A stretch of 63,796 nucleotides of DNA from an uncultured Coriobacteriaceae bacterium (GCA_902793465.1 CADBDT010000022.1:4585-68380); one strand, 5' to 3'. Shown: positions 40,727-57,252, numbered from the stretch's first letter. The notes: generated by a model from the letters alone, not told the origin. Made by a program: numbers and translations.

Positions 40727-41914
40727 ATGTTCTGTCCAAAGTGCGGGGCCGAGGTGCCCAACAAAGATGCGAAGCATTGTCCGGAATGTGGCGCCTCGCT
40801 TGTAAAAGAGGCCGCGCAGCCGCCATCGCAGGACAACAACACGCAGGCGGAGCAAGGCGGCAATGCAAAACCTTCGACCTCGCAAGCGGTCAACGGAAAG
40901 CTCATTGCCATAGTTGCGGCCATAGTGGTTGTTGCCGTTGTTGTTACAGCACTCGTGGTTAGCTCGTGCAACAGGCCGCGGCAGGCTCCTGCACCCAACT
41001 CAAGCACGGTGCTGGAGCCAGAGCCAGAACCTAAGGACGATCTGACCCAAGAGGAAAGGCGTGCGTTCTTTGTTGGCACGTGGGTTGCTCAAGACTCTAC
41101 GGATCCAAAGAGACCCAAGGGATGGTTTGAAAGCAGCGCCGCACAAGGCGTATACGTAACCCTCATCCTTTGGGACGATGGCACCGGTGTGTACAAGCCA
41201 GACAAGAAGCCCATAAAGCTCACGTGGGATGCGGAGTCCGCAACAAAGGCCACCGCGAAGTCGGACAAATTGGAGTATGAGCTTCTGCTTAAGGGCAAGA
41301 AGCTCACCATAAGGACGGCAGACGACATAGAGGTCTACTTTGTTCCAGAGACCGAGGTAGACATGAGCAATGCCGTGGACCTATCTCATAGCGGCATGGG
41401 CGTTACGGTGGATCCCAACAGCATAAAGCCGGATCAGTATTCCAAGGTCATCGGCAACGAGAGCGTTGGCTACATGCAGATTCCCCAAGGATGGGTAAAC
41501 AGGGTGCAAGACCTCGACGCCAGTGCCGTTAAGTCTGCAGACACCGTTTACTATGCCGACAAAAACACGGAATACCTGTCGCCGACGCTCGGGCATGCGG
41601 CGTTTTCGCAGGGTGTGCAGATGGGGCGCTATAGCTCTTCATACACCGAGTACGCCCAAAAGCTTGTGGACACCTATAAGGCTTCGTCCGACTACGAAAA
41701 CGTTTCGACCAAAAAGATGACCGTGGGCAAGCGTCGTGCCGTTGCCGTGTATGCCTCCAACGTAGCAGACGGAGTGGAGACCGTAACAATTGTGGCCGAT
41801 CGCGACAACGACGAAAAGGTGAGCGTGGTACTTGCCTTTAACTGCGGCACGCTGGGCAGGACCGAGCCAACTGAGTGGGCTCTGGCCTTTGCCAACACCT
41901 GGCAGGTGGAGTAG
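40727..41914 (+). CDS. Zinc-ribbon membrane protein inserted between rplA and rplJ
   Basis: 395 residues. The first 25 are a double zinc ribbon (MFCPKCGAEVPNKDAKHCPE then CGASL). After a polar linker comes one membrane helix (LIAIVAAIVVVAVVVTALVV) followed by SSC, then an outside Pro/Glu linker and two beta-rich domains. The first (residues ~110-215) is lipocalin-like (FVGTWVAQDSTD, LILWDDGTGVYKP). The second resembles PsbP/DcrB-like folds (YMQIPQGWVNRVQDLDASAV, EWALAFANTWQVE). Zinc-ribbon plus single helix proteins of this kind are common in Coriobacteriia and unassigned. GAGGGGG precedes the ATG. It is flanked by a terminator and a palindrome, so it is a separate unit inside a ribosomal locus. 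Confidence 0.8.
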   Translation: MFCPKCGAEVPNKDAKHCPECGASLVKEAAQPPSQDNNTQAEQGGNAKPSTSQAVNGKLIAIVAAIVVVAVVVTALVVSSCNRPRQAPAPNSSTVLEPEPEPKDDLTQEERRAFFVGTWVAQDSTDPKRPKGWFESSAAQGVYVTLILWDDGTGVYKPDKKPIKLTWDAESATKATAKSDKLEYELLLKGKKLTIRTADDIEVYFVPETEVDMSNAVDLSHSGMGVTVDPNSIKPDQYSKVIGNESVGYMQIPQGWVNRVQDLDASAVKSADTVYYADKNTEYLSPTLGHAAFSQGVQMGRYSSSYTEYAQKLVDTYKASSDYENVSTKKMTVGKRRAVAVYASNVADGVETVTIVADRDNDEKVSVVLAFNCGTLGRTEPTEWALAFANTWQVE

Positions 41915-41916
41915 CA

Positions 41917-41984
41917 AACCTATCAAGGGGGAGTACCCCTCTTGATTGGCGCCAATCAAGAGGGGTACTCCCCCTTGATAGGTT
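41917..41984. repeat. Perfect 68-bp palindrome without loop
   Basis: Two GGGGGAGTACCCC hairpin units joined head to head. Each arm of 34 bp (AACCTATCAAGGGGGAGTAC...TTGATTGGC) is matched exactly with no central spacer. It begins 2 bp after the zinc-ribbon stop. Confidence 0.95.
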
Positions 41985-42049
41985 CTACACAACCGCTTGA
42001 CACCGCAGTCGCATGCTGCCACAATACCCTAGTCAACAAATAGCACGTC

Positions 42050-42175
42050 CGCTGCCAAAGACAGCCGGTGCCGTAAGGCTTAATGGGGATTCCCGCCTGC
42101 CGAGGTGGTCTTGAGGTAAACGCCTTCAGGGTCCCGTTTTGGCTGCGCCATGCGGGGCTTTTTTCGTATCTGGCC
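42050..42175 (+). promoter_or_regulatory. L10 leader (ribosomal protein autoregulatory RNA) with attenuator
   Basis: AAAGACAGCCGGTGCC and GGCTTAAT followed by GCCTGCCGAGGTGGTCTTGA are the conserved parts of the L10 leader (Rfam L10_leader class), which is bound by L10(L12)4. CCCG...CGGGGC followed by TTTTTT at ~42131-42174 is an intrinsic terminator placed to act as the attenuator. rplJ starts 54 bp further on. Confidence 0.88.
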
Positions 42176-42228
42176 CGCTCCGCGCCTTGTGGCTCGTGCC
42201 CGATTCGAAATATGGGGAGGTGTAATTC

Positions 42229-42753
42229 ATGCCAAGCAAAAGCAATGTGGAAATGCTCGAGAAGGTAAAAGGCTCGATCGAGGCTTCCAAGGGCTTCTTT
42301 GTAATCGACTATCGTGGGCTTACCGTAAAGGAGGCTCAGGAGCTTCGTCGCGCACTTCGCGAGGCCAACTCCGAGATGAAGGTTTACAAGAACAACATCG
42401 TACGCATCGCTCTTAAGGAGGAGGGTCTGCCCGACGTGAGCGAGAACCTCGTGGGCACCTGTGCCTACGTGTTCTTCGAGAACGATCCTGTGGACGCTGC
42501 CAAGGCCATTAAGACCAAGAGCGAGGAGCTCAAGAAGATTGAGTTCGTAGCAGGCGTTGCCGACGGAAAGGCCCTTAACGCCGAGGAGGCCAAGGCCTAC
42601 GCCGATCTTGCCAGCCGCGAAGAGCTCATGGCCCAGCTGGTGTACGTTATGGCGAGCCCGCTACGCGGTATCGCATCCGTGTGCGCCGGTCCTGCACGAG
42701 GCCTCGTTACCGCACTCGACGCTATCGCCGAGCAGAAGAAAGAGGCTGCTTAG
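42229..42753 (+). CDS. rplJ: 50S ribosomal protein L10
   Basis: 174 residues. KVKGSIEASKGFFVIDYRGL, TVKEAQELRRALREANSEMK and VYKNNIVRIAL form the rRNA-binding N-terminal domain. The C-terminal helix region that carries L7/L12 dimers ends in TALDAIAEQKKEA. GGGGAGG stands 7 bases before the ATG. It is controlled by the leader above and cotranscribed with rplL. Confidence 0.98.
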   Translation: MPSKSNVEMLEKVKGSIEASKGFFVIDYRGLTVKEAQELRRALREANSEMKVYKNNIVRIALKEEGLPDVSENLVGTCAYVFFENDPVDAAKAIKTKSEELKKIEFVAGVADGKALNAEEAKAYADLASREELMAQLVYVMASPLRGIASVCAGPARGLVTALDAIAEQKKEAA

Positions 42754-42836
42754 ACCCAAGGTCGCGCATGCGGCCTAAAGAACGGTTTTTAAACAAGACT
42801 GGGCACAGGGTGCCCGTGTAAAAAGGAGAATGTATC

Positions 42837-43217
42837 ATGGCTGTGACCAAAGATGAGATCATTGAGGCTTTGAAGGAAATGACCGCTCTCGAGCTCTCCG
42901 AGCTCGTACACGAGCTGGAGGACGTATTTGGCGTCTCCGCTGCCGCTCCCGTGGCTGTTGCCGCTGCCCCCGCAGCTGGTGGCGCTGCTGCCGAGGAGGA
43001 GGAGAAGACCAACTTTGACGTTGAGCTCACCTCCTTTGGCGACAAGAAGATCGCCGTTATTAAGGTTGTCCGTAAGCTCACCGGTCTTGGCCTCAAGGAG
43101 GCCAAGGAGGCCGTTGAGGGCGCTCCCAAGGTTATTCTCGAGGGTGCCAAGAAGGAGGACGCCGAGGCTGCCAAGAAGGAGCTCGAGGAGGCCGGTGCCG
43201 CCGTTACCCTTAAGTAG
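42837..43217 (+). CDS. rplL: 50S ribosomal protein L7/L12
   Basis: 126 residues. N-terminal dimer domain ([20 protein letters not shown]), Ala/Pro hinge ([20 protein letters not shown]) and C-terminal factor-binding domain ([40 protein letters not shown]). It recruits elongation factors. AAAGGAG precedes the ATG. A terminator follows 26 bp after the stop. Confidence 0.99.
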   Translation: MAVTKDEIIEALKEMTALELSELVHELEDVFGVSAAAPVAVAAAPAAGGAAAEEEEKTNFDVELTSFGDKKIAVIKVVRKLTGLGLKEAKEAVEGAPKVILEGAKKEDAEAAKKELEEAGAAVTLK

Positions 43218-43243
43218 TTGATTGCCTAGCATAAGATCAACGC

Positions 43244-43274
43244 AAAGGCCGGGTTCTGTACCCGGCCTTTTTTG
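43244..43274 (+). terminator. Intrinsic terminator after rplL
   Basis: AAAGGCCGGG-TTCTGTA-CCCGGCCTTTTTT. Confidence 0.97.
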
Positions 43275-43334
43275 TGCCTGTCCCTGGGCTGTATACCATG
43301 CAGCTGGCACATTAAGCAGGTTTTATCTGCAGAG

Positions 43335-43457
43335 TATCAAAGTCTCAACGTGCGCACTGGACGTCCGCAAAAGGGCGCCCCGTGCGCACTAGAGGTCTTA
43401 GACTGCGCACGAAACACGAATTCGAGGACGTTTATTGCGCATGTTACGATTTTGATA
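43335..43457. repeat. 123-bp dyad element, copy between rplL and rpoB (first of doublet)
   Basis: Outer arms around CGTGCGCACTGGACGTC at the left and a decayed right arm (GAGGACGTTTATTGCGCATG). The middle arms GTGCGCAC/TGCGCACGA remain. It is the least symmetric copy. Confidence 0.75.
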
Positions 43458-43550
43458 TTAGCGTTTCGGCAACAGCGAAAAGCGTGCGATTGTTGTCTGC
43501 GGGTGGCTACCAGTTTTCTTGGCATGTCTTCCCTTGGGTGTCTCCTTATG

Positions 43551-43673
43551 CATAAGAATCGCAACGTGCGCACTGGACGTCCGCAAAAGGGCGCTTCGTG
43601 CGCACAACGACCATTGTTCCGCGCACGAAGCGCGTTTACGGAGACGTCCAGTGCGCACGTTACATTTTTTATG
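43551..43673. repeat. 123-bp dyad element, second of the rplL-rpoB doublet
   Basis: AACGTGCGCACTGGACGTC pairs with GACGTCCAGTGCGCACGTT without mismatch. GCGCTTCGTGCGC pairs with GCGCACGAAGCGC. This is the best-preserved copy. Its centre (ACAACG...CCG) puts it in the reverse orientation relative to those at 52206-58944. Confidence 0.9.
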
Positions 43674-43807
43674 CTTCAGAAAGCTGCTTTGGGTACCCTA
43701 TTTGCAGGACGGCACAAATCCTACATATTTATAAAATATATAACCCCAGCTCAATAGGGCTAAAGATGAAAACTACCCCAAAAGCTAAAAATTGTCAATA
43801 CTGGAAT

Positions 43808-43836
43808 TTGACTCAGCGGTTGCGCTTCGGTAATCT
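43808..43836 (+). promoter_or_regulatory. rpoB promoter
   Basis: TTGACT, 17-bp spacer, TAATCT, 55 bp before the rpoB start. The 130 bp upstream are AT-rich (TATTTATAAAATATATAAC), like an UP element. With the rplL terminator this suggests rpoBC is read separately from rplJL. Confidence 0.75.
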
Positions 43837-43890
43837 ATTAGATTGCGACTATTTTCGCACTCCCATACTTTTCGAAGGAGGAATTGCCTG

Positions 43891-47481
<3,591 letters not shown>

Positions 47482-47486
47482 CGAAC

Positions 47487-52070
<4,584 letters not shown>

Positions 52071-52097
52071 GACAGCGTCACTTGGATAGCTTGAGGG

Positions 52098-52144
52098 CGA
52101 CCCCTCGGTCGTGGCTTGGACCACGACCGAGGGGTCGTTTTTTT
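52098..52144 (+). terminator. Intrinsic terminator after rpoC
   Basis: CGACCCCTCGGTCGTGG pairs perfectly (17 bp) with CCACGACCGAGGGGTCG, followed by seven T. Confidence 0.98.
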
Positions 52145-52205
52145 GTTGGCGTGGCGGGGCGCGGGCAGGGGGTGGTGGCGGGACAGGGTTGCTGGGGGCT
52201 GCGGG

Positions 52206-52328
52206 CATCAAAAACGCAACGTGCGCACTGGACGACTCCGCAGGCGCGCTTCGTGCGCGGTATGGGTCGACTAGTGCGCACGAAGCAACATTATGCTGCC
52301 GTCTACAGAGCAGGTTACGACTTTGATG
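52206..52328. repeat. 123-bp dyad element, single copy after rpoC
   Basis: Starts CATCAAAAACGCAACGTGCG and ends GGTTACGACTTTGATG. Middle arms CGCTTCGTGCGC and GTGCGCACGAAGC. The outer right arm is decayed (GTCTACAGAGCAGG). Confidence 0.85.
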
Positions 52329-52374
52329 TAAGGACGTATGTTGGGCCGTGACGGATGCGTATTTATCAGAATAG

Positions 52375-52432
52375 TTGAGATCCACATGCCGTTGGTGTAT
52401 AGTGAGAATTGAAAACATGAGCAAATGTTCAT
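52375..52432 (+). promoter_or_regulatory. Promoter and operator of the ArsR/P-type ATPase operon
   Basis: TTGAGA, 17 bp, TATAGT, then ATGAGCAAATGTTCAT at 52417-52432 just downstream of the start point. This imperfect dyad resembles the SmtB/CadC/CzrA operator (TGAAC...GTTCA), so the repressor below probably binds here. Confidence 0.75.
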
Positions 52433-52446
52433 AAATAGGAGAATAT

Positions 52447-52764
52447 ATGGACGACAAGACCAAAAAGATGCTCGAAAACGATGCCGTGGTGTACGGCGCG
52501 ACGCAGATATTCGATGCGTTGTCGGACTTTACAAGGTTTCAGATTCTCTCGGCGCTTATGACGGGCGACAAGAGCGTTTCTGAGCTGCAAGAGGTGTGCC
52601 ATGTGTCGCAATCCGCCATATCGCACCAGCTGCGGCTCTTGCGCGACAGGAGCCTTGTAAGCGCGCACCGCGACGGGCAACGCGTCATATACGCTTTGGC
52701 GGACGACCACATTGGGTTGCTTATTGGAATCGGCCTAGAGCATGCGGCCGAGGAAGTGCTGTAG
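52447..52764 (+). CDS. ArsR/SmtB-family metal-sensing repressor
   Basis: 105 residues, winged HTH dimer (FDALSDFTRFQILSALMTGD, VSELQEVCHVSQSAISHQLR, LLRDRSLVSAHRDGQRVIYA). The C-terminal helix carries D86-x-H88-x10-H99-x2-E102, the exact alpha-5 metal motif of zinc sensors such as SmtB, CzrA and NmtR. The alpha-3 site has one Cys (EVCHVS), as in CadC-like proteins but without the full set. It would leave its operator when zinc (or cobalt) binds. GGAG lies before the ATG, and the ATPase starts 11 bp after the stop. Confidence 0.94.
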   Translation: MDDKTKKMLENDAVVYGATQIFDALSDFTRFQILSALMTGDKSVSELQEVCHVSQSAISHQLRLLRDRSLVSAHRDGQRVIYALADDHIGLLIGIGLEHAAEEVL

Positions 52765-52775
52765 GGGGGTGCGTC

Positions 52776-55328
52776 ATGAGCTTGGAACATCGGCACGATA
52801 ACTTCGACTGCGACCACGAGCACGAGCATGACGAGTGCGGTTGCGGGTGCGAATACGAGCATGACGAGCATGGCGGCTGCGGCCACGACCATGATCACGG
52901 CGAGTGCGGCTGTGAGCACGATCACGACGAGTGCGAATGTGGCTGCAGCCACGACCACGGGCACGACGAGTGCGGTTGTGGTTGCGGGCACGACCACGAC
53001 CACGAGCATGGTGGCGAGTGCGGATGCGGCCACGATCACGGGCACGACCACGACCACGACGAATGCGGCTGCGGGCATGACCACGAGTGCGGTTGCGGCC
53101 ACGACCACCATCACCACCACGCCGACATGCCCGTAGAGGAGCTTTGTGCGCCGCCGACCTTTAGCTACAAGATTCTGAATCTAGACTGTCCGAACTGCGG
53201 CGCAAGTCTTCAGAAAGTCGTACGCGCCCTGCCTACCGTGCAGGATGCGCGCGTGGTATACGCTACGGCTACGCTTGACGTCGTAATGGCGTCTGGTGCA
53301 GACGTGGCACAGTGCAAGAACGAGGTGTTGCAAGAGGTTCGCTCCCATGGCGAAGACTTGGAAATATCTGAGCTCGAGGCCAAGGCGATCGGCTCGGCCG
53401 AGCGGTCGTGGTTTATGCAGAATCGCCAGGTCATACTTATGGCCTTGTCTGCAATGTTCATAGTCGCGGGCTTCGTGTGCGACCACGTTATGCACCAGGA
53501 AGCACGCGCCATACCGCTTTATGTGGCGGCCGCAATCGCGGGTCTGATATACGTTGCGCCCATGGCCTTTGCCTCCCTGCGCCACAAGACCGCCGACATG
53601 AACGTGCTTATGTCCATAGCGGTTATCGGCGCGCTTGTCGTGGGGTTTACGGGTGATCCCTCGGTATTTAAAGATGCCGCAATCGTAATCTTCCTGGACC
53701 AGGTGGGGGAGTGGCTGGAAGGATGGTCCATGCGCCGCACCTCTGGATCCATTCGCAGTCTTATGGAGCTTGCTCCCGACGTTACCCACGTGGTGTCCGC
53801 CGAGGGCAACGTTTCGGACGTGGATACCGGGAGCGTGGAGGCAGGGCGCATTATCCGCGTGCTTCCCGGCGAGCGCGTCCCGCTGGACGGAAAGATCACC
53901 GTTGGCCAAAGCGCGTTTAACGAGGCGCCGGTAACGGGCGAGTCGGTCCCGCAAGACAAGGGCATCGGGTCGGAGGTCTACGCCGGGTCTCTAAACGAGA
54001 GCGGCGTGGTGGACATACGTGTTACGGCCGCCTCAGACAGCACCACGCTTGCGCGCATACTCGATCAGGTTCAGGGTGCTCAGGCCCAAAAGGCCCCATA
54101 CGAGAGCTTCGTAAACCGCTTTGCGGCGGTCTACACACCGCTCGTGGTGGTAGGCGCCCTTATTGTGGGAATAATCGTGCCGCTGGGTATATCGCTCGTG
54201 CAGGGCTCGCTTAGCTCCGACGTGTGGCACTCGTGGCTGTATCGTGCCTGTTCCTTGCTGGTGGTAGCCTGCCCCTGCGCGCTGGTCATCTCGACGCCAG
54301 TCTCGTTTGTGTCGGCTATTAACTGTGCTGCCAAAAACGGCGTGCTGGTAAAAGGCGGGGCTTACTTCGACATCGCCAGAAAGGTGACACACATGGTCTT
54401 TGACAAGACCGGCACCCTTACCACGGGCAACCCTGCCGTAACGCAAATTGTGAGTACGAGCGGTGCGAGCGAAGACGAGATCCTGCGTGTTGCCGCGGCC
54501 TTGGAGTCGGGCTCCACCCATCCGCTGGCACAGGCCACGGTGTGCGAGGCCAACGCGCGAAACGCGTCGATTCCGGCGGTCAACAACATTCGCGAGATCG
54601 CAGCAAATGGCATGCTTGGTGAAGTTGACGGATCCACCTGTCTTGTTGGCAAGCTCGCGTTTGCGCAGGAACACGCCCAGGCATCTGGCAACGTAGTGGA
54701 TGTGGTGGAGAACCTGGGTCATTCGGGCGCCACGGCGCTGGTGGTCGCGCGTAACAACGAGATCCTGGGAGTTATTGGCGTGGCCGACACGCTGCGCGAG
54801 TCCGCCGTGGAGGCAATCGAGGAGCTGGGGAAGGAACGAAAGCTGGAAATGCTTACGGGTGACAACGTCCACGCGGCTAATGCCGTTGCTGCTCAGCTGG
54901 GCATGGACGGCGTGAGCGCGGAGCTGCTACCAGAGCATAAGCTCGACCGCATTGACGAGCTGCAGGCTGCAGGTGGCGTGGTTGCCATGACAGGCGATGG
55001 CATAAACGATGCGCCGGCGCTTGCAAAGGCCGACTTGGGCATTACCATGGGTGCCGCTGCCTCGGACACCGCGCTCGAGGTGGCCGACGTCGCGCTTTTG
55101 TCCGACAACCTAAAGCAACTTCCGATGTTCTTCCATCTGGCAAAGCGCGCCATGAACATTGTTCGCGAAAACATAGCCTTTTCCATTGGTGTAAAGATGC
55201 TGGTGTTCGTGCTAGTGATTCTTGGCGTTGCTGGCATGGGCGCAGCGGTGTTTGCAGATACCGGCGTTGCCCTTATAGTGGTACTTAACGGCATGCGTCT
55301 TATGCGCGTGTCCAAGCTTAGCTGGTAA
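52776..55328 (+). CDS. P1B-type heavy-metal-exporting ATPase (ZntA/CadA type) with a long His/Cys-rich N-terminus
   Basis: 850 residues. Residues ~8-118 are almost wholly His, Asp, Glu, Cys and Gly, in repeats of the HDHDECGCGCGH kind. An HMA domain with CPNC follows (YKILNLDCPNCGASLQKVVR). The transport core has the CPC motif (VACPCALVISTP), phosphorylation site DKTGTLTTG, HP in STHPLAQA, TGDN and GDGINDAPALAKADLGITMG. CPC with this HMA type fits Zn2+/Cd2+/Pb2+ export. Start at 52776 was chosen as the first ATG after the ArsR gene. The frame is open upstream inside that gene. Confidence 0.96.
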   Translation: MSLEHRHDNFDCDHEHEHDECGCGCEYEHDEHGGCGHDHDHGECGCEHDHDECECGCSHDHGHDECGCGCGHDHDHEHGGECGCGHDHGHDHDHDECGCGHDHECGCGHDHHHHHADMPVEELCAPPTFSYKILNLDCPNCGASLQKVVRALPTVQDARVVYATATLDVVMASGADVAQCKNEVLQEVRSHGEDLEISELEAKAIGSAERSWFMQNRQVILMALSAMFIVAGFVCDHVMHQEARAIPLYVAAAIAGLIYVAPMAFASLRHKTADMNVLMSIAVIGALVVGFTGDPSVFKDAAIVIFLDQVGEWLEGWSMRRTSGSIRSLMELAPDVTHVVSAEGNVSDVDTGSVEAGRIIRVLPGERVPLDGKITVGQSAFNEAPVTGESVPQDKGIGSEVYAGSLNESGVVDIRVTAASDSTTLARILDQVQGAQAQKAPYESFVNRFAAVYTPLVVVGALIVGIIVPLGISLVQGSLSSDVWHSWLYRACSLLVVACPCALVISTPVSFVSAINCAAKNGVLVKGGAYFDIARKVTHMVFDKTGTLTTGNPAVTQIVSTSGASEDEILRVAAALESGSTHPLAQATVCEANARNASIPAVNNIREIAANGMLGEVDGSTCLVGKLAFAQEHAQASGNVVDVVENLGHSGATALVVARNNEILGVIGVADTLRESAVEAIEELGKERKLEMLTGDNVHAANAVAAQLGMDGVSAELLPEHKLDRIDELQAAGGVVAMTGDGINDAPALAKADLGITMGAAASDTALEVADVALLSDNLKQLPMFFHLAKRAMNIVRENIAFSIGVKMLVFVLVILGVAGMGAAVFADTGVALIVVLNGMRLMRVSKLSW

Positions 55329-55344
55329 TAGTGCTGTGCTCCTA

Positions 55345-55592
55345 GGGGATATTCCCACCGCCGTGATGTTAAGCCGTGGCACGAATCTGGCACCGTGCGC
55401 ACTTCTGGAACGTAACCCTTCCTACCGTGTACGGTTCCGGCCGATAAGTGCGCACGGTAGGGAGCGTCCCGTCCCAAAACTGTACACGGTGGCGACGACT
55501 GTACACGGTGGGGACCCTTCCGTCCCAAAACCGTACACGCTGGCAGGGCTATGCGAAGCGCACGACTTAACATCATGGTGGTGATATTCCCT
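55345..55592. repeat. 248-bp nested palindrome after the ATPase
   Basis: GGGGATATTCCCACCGCCGT with GATGTTAAGCCGT (left) pairs with ACGACTTAACATCATGGTGG with TGATATTCCCT (right). Inside lie ACCGTGCGCACTT/AAGTGCGCACGGT and direct repeats of CTGTACACGGTGG. Both GTGCGCAC and GTACAC, the alternative arm texts of the 123-bp family, occur here. Confidence 0.8.
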
Positions 55593-55716
55593 TCGGGTAC
55601 ATCGCGGTTGGTCCTTTTATAATGAGATGGGGTATCTGCGAAGTGCCCGATGGGGAGTATTCCCTAGGAGCACAGCTAACCAATACGATGCGACAGGAAC
55701 GGGAAGGGAAGAGGGC

Positions 55717-56277
55717 ATGAAAAAACGTGGGTTGCTCGTGTCGTTGTTTGTGGTTGCGTTGCTTGCATTCGGCGCGTTGTTGCCTGGCTGTACGCAAAAA
55801 GCTTCGAACTCGAGTGCGGGCGTTAGCGCAAGTGCGAGCGCGGGTGCGAGCACAAAGAATGGCAGCGGCAATAGCGTTAGCGAGCAAACCTCAACCGAGG
55901 AAGCGCCGACATCCAAGCAGGGCTCCTCGGAGATTGCCGAGGGCGGCACGTATACGTCCAAGGACGAGGTGGCGTACTACCTGCACACCTACGGCCATCT
56001 GCCGAGCAACTACGTTACAAAGGACGAGGCAGAGGATGCGGGCTGGAAGACAGGGGGAAAGAGCCTGGCCGAGGCATGCCCGGGCAAGTCCATAGGCGGC
56101 GATCGCTTTGGCAATCGCGAGGGAAAGCTGCCCAAGGCCAAGGGACGAACATGGTACGAGTGCGACATAGACTACAATGGCGAGCGTTCCCGCAACGCCA
56201 AGCGCATCCTGTATTCCAACGACGGTCTTATCTACTACACCGAGGATCACTACAAGACGTTTGAGCAGCTGTATTAG
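55717..56277 (+). CDS. Barnase-family extracellular ribonuclease, lipoprotein
   Basis: 186 residues. A lipobox signal (ALLPGC) and a ~50-residue Ser/Ala/Thr linker precede a full barnase domain: EVAYYLHTYGHLPSNYVTKD, ACPGKSIGGDRFGNREGKLP, RTWYECDIDYNGERSRNAKR, ILYSNDGLIYYTEDHYKTFE. All catalytic residues are recognisable by alignment: the Lys of GGKSL, the Glu of WYECD, the two Arg of RNAKR with its preceding Arg, and the His of EDHY. It should be active RNase held on the outer membrane face. Its inhibitor follows 10 bp later. Confidence 0.93.
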   Translation: MKKRGLLVSLFVVALLAFGALLPGCTQKASNSSAGVSASASAGASTKNGSGNSVSEQTSTEEAPTSKQGSSEIAEGGTYTSKDEVAYYLHTYGHLPSNYVTKDEAEDAGWKTGGKSLAEACPGKSIGGDRFGNREGKLPKAKGRTWYECDIDYNGERSRNAKRILYSNDGLIYYTEDHYKTFEQLY

Positions 56278-56287
56278 GAGGTTTGGC

Positions 56288-56557
56288 ATGTCGCGTCCGC
56301 ACAAGGTCGTACTCAAGGAGAAGGACCTCGCAACAATTGAAGACGCTCACAAGGTGTTGGCCGCCAAGTTGGACTTCCCCGACTTTTACGGTGCCAATCT
56401 GGACGCGCTCGAGGACTGTTTGGGCGACATCTGCGAGCCCACGCGAGTGGTGCTCGTGCGAGACCCGCTGGAGAGCAAGCCGTGGTTCGACGCCCTCCAG
56501 GAGGTCGTGTGCGAAAGCGCCCAGCGCAGCTGCTATTTGGGGTGCAGCATTAGGTAG
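56288..56557 (+). CDS. Barstar-family ribonuclease inhibitor
   Basis: 89 residues. KTLDDLH-like start VVLKEKDLATIEDAHKVLAA, then LDFPDFYGANLDALEDCLGD, the helix-loop that plugs the barnase active site (YGANLDALxD is the family hallmark), and VVLVRDPLESK. Cytoplasmic, it protects the host from the RNase before export. AGGAGG lies 7 bases before the ATG, and cotranscription with the RNase gene is near certain. The end is close to a doublet of 123-bp elements. Confidence 0.93.
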   Translation: MSRPHKVVLKEKDLATIEDAHKVLAAKLDFPDFYGANLDALEDCLGDICEPTRVVLVRDPLESKPWFDALQEVVCESAQRSCYLGCSIR

Positions 56558-56642
56558 GGGCGGGCTGCGGACAAGGTGGGCTGCGTGCGCTCACCGCCAG
56601 GCCGCATATGCTGCTGTGCGCGCTCCGCCGGGCCGCCGTGAG

Positions 56643-56765
56643 CATCAAAGACGCAACGTGCGCACTGGACGTCGCGGAAATAGCGTTTGGTGCGCGGAAC
56701 GGGCCCCGCAGTGCGCACGAAGCGCCCTTTTGCGGACGCCCAGTGAGCAGGTTAAGGTATTTATG
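56643..56765. repeat. 123-bp dyad element after barstar (first of doublet)
   Basis: CATCAAAGACGCAACGTGCG ... GAGCAGGTTAAGGTATTTATG. Stems 13-31/93-111 and 41-53/71-83 present with few mismatches. Confidence 0.9.
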
Positions 56766-56957
56766 CGAGGGGACGTCCTGAAGAAGGTCCGCCCTTGCAA
56801 CGGGAGGGCGCCCACCTGCCGACAATCCCCGTGCCCGGCGACGGCCGTCGGCTCGTGGCAGCTGTACGCCAGGCCGTTCGGGCCGACGTACGGCGCCACC
56901 ATGCCGGACCCGTCTGTTCCGTCAGGCTGCCGGGTGCCATGCCGTCGGCAAACCTGG

Positions 56958-57080
56958 CATCAAAAACGCAACGTGCGCACTGGACGTCGCGGAAATAGCG
57001 CTTGGTGCGCGGTACGGGCCCCGCAGTACGCACGAAGCGATACTTTGTGGACGCCCAGTGCGCAGGTTAAGGTATTTATA
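56958..57080. repeat. 123-bp dyad element (second of doublet)
   Basis: Same orientation as the copy at 56643 and over 90% alike by eye. It ends CGCAGGTTAAGGTATTTATA. Between the two copies (56766-56957) no gene is seen. Confidence 0.9.
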
Positions 57081-57252
57081 CTGGCGATGGCACGAGAGGT
57101 GCGCCCTGAGCTGCAGGTTACCAAGTCTACGGCTGTACTTGTCAAGCAGTTGCTGCTGTGACACGTGGTTTGACCGACTACCTCAGCCACGGCCTAAAGA
57201 CCTCAAACAAAGCCTTCTGTTTAGCCAAGAATTCCTTGCTGGAAACACGCTG

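Noticed and set aside
52800..53130. Tandem DNA repeats that could suggest a CRISPR or satellite array
   Set aside because: They are in frame within the P-type ATPase gene and encode the His/Cys-rich N-terminus. There are no regular spacers.
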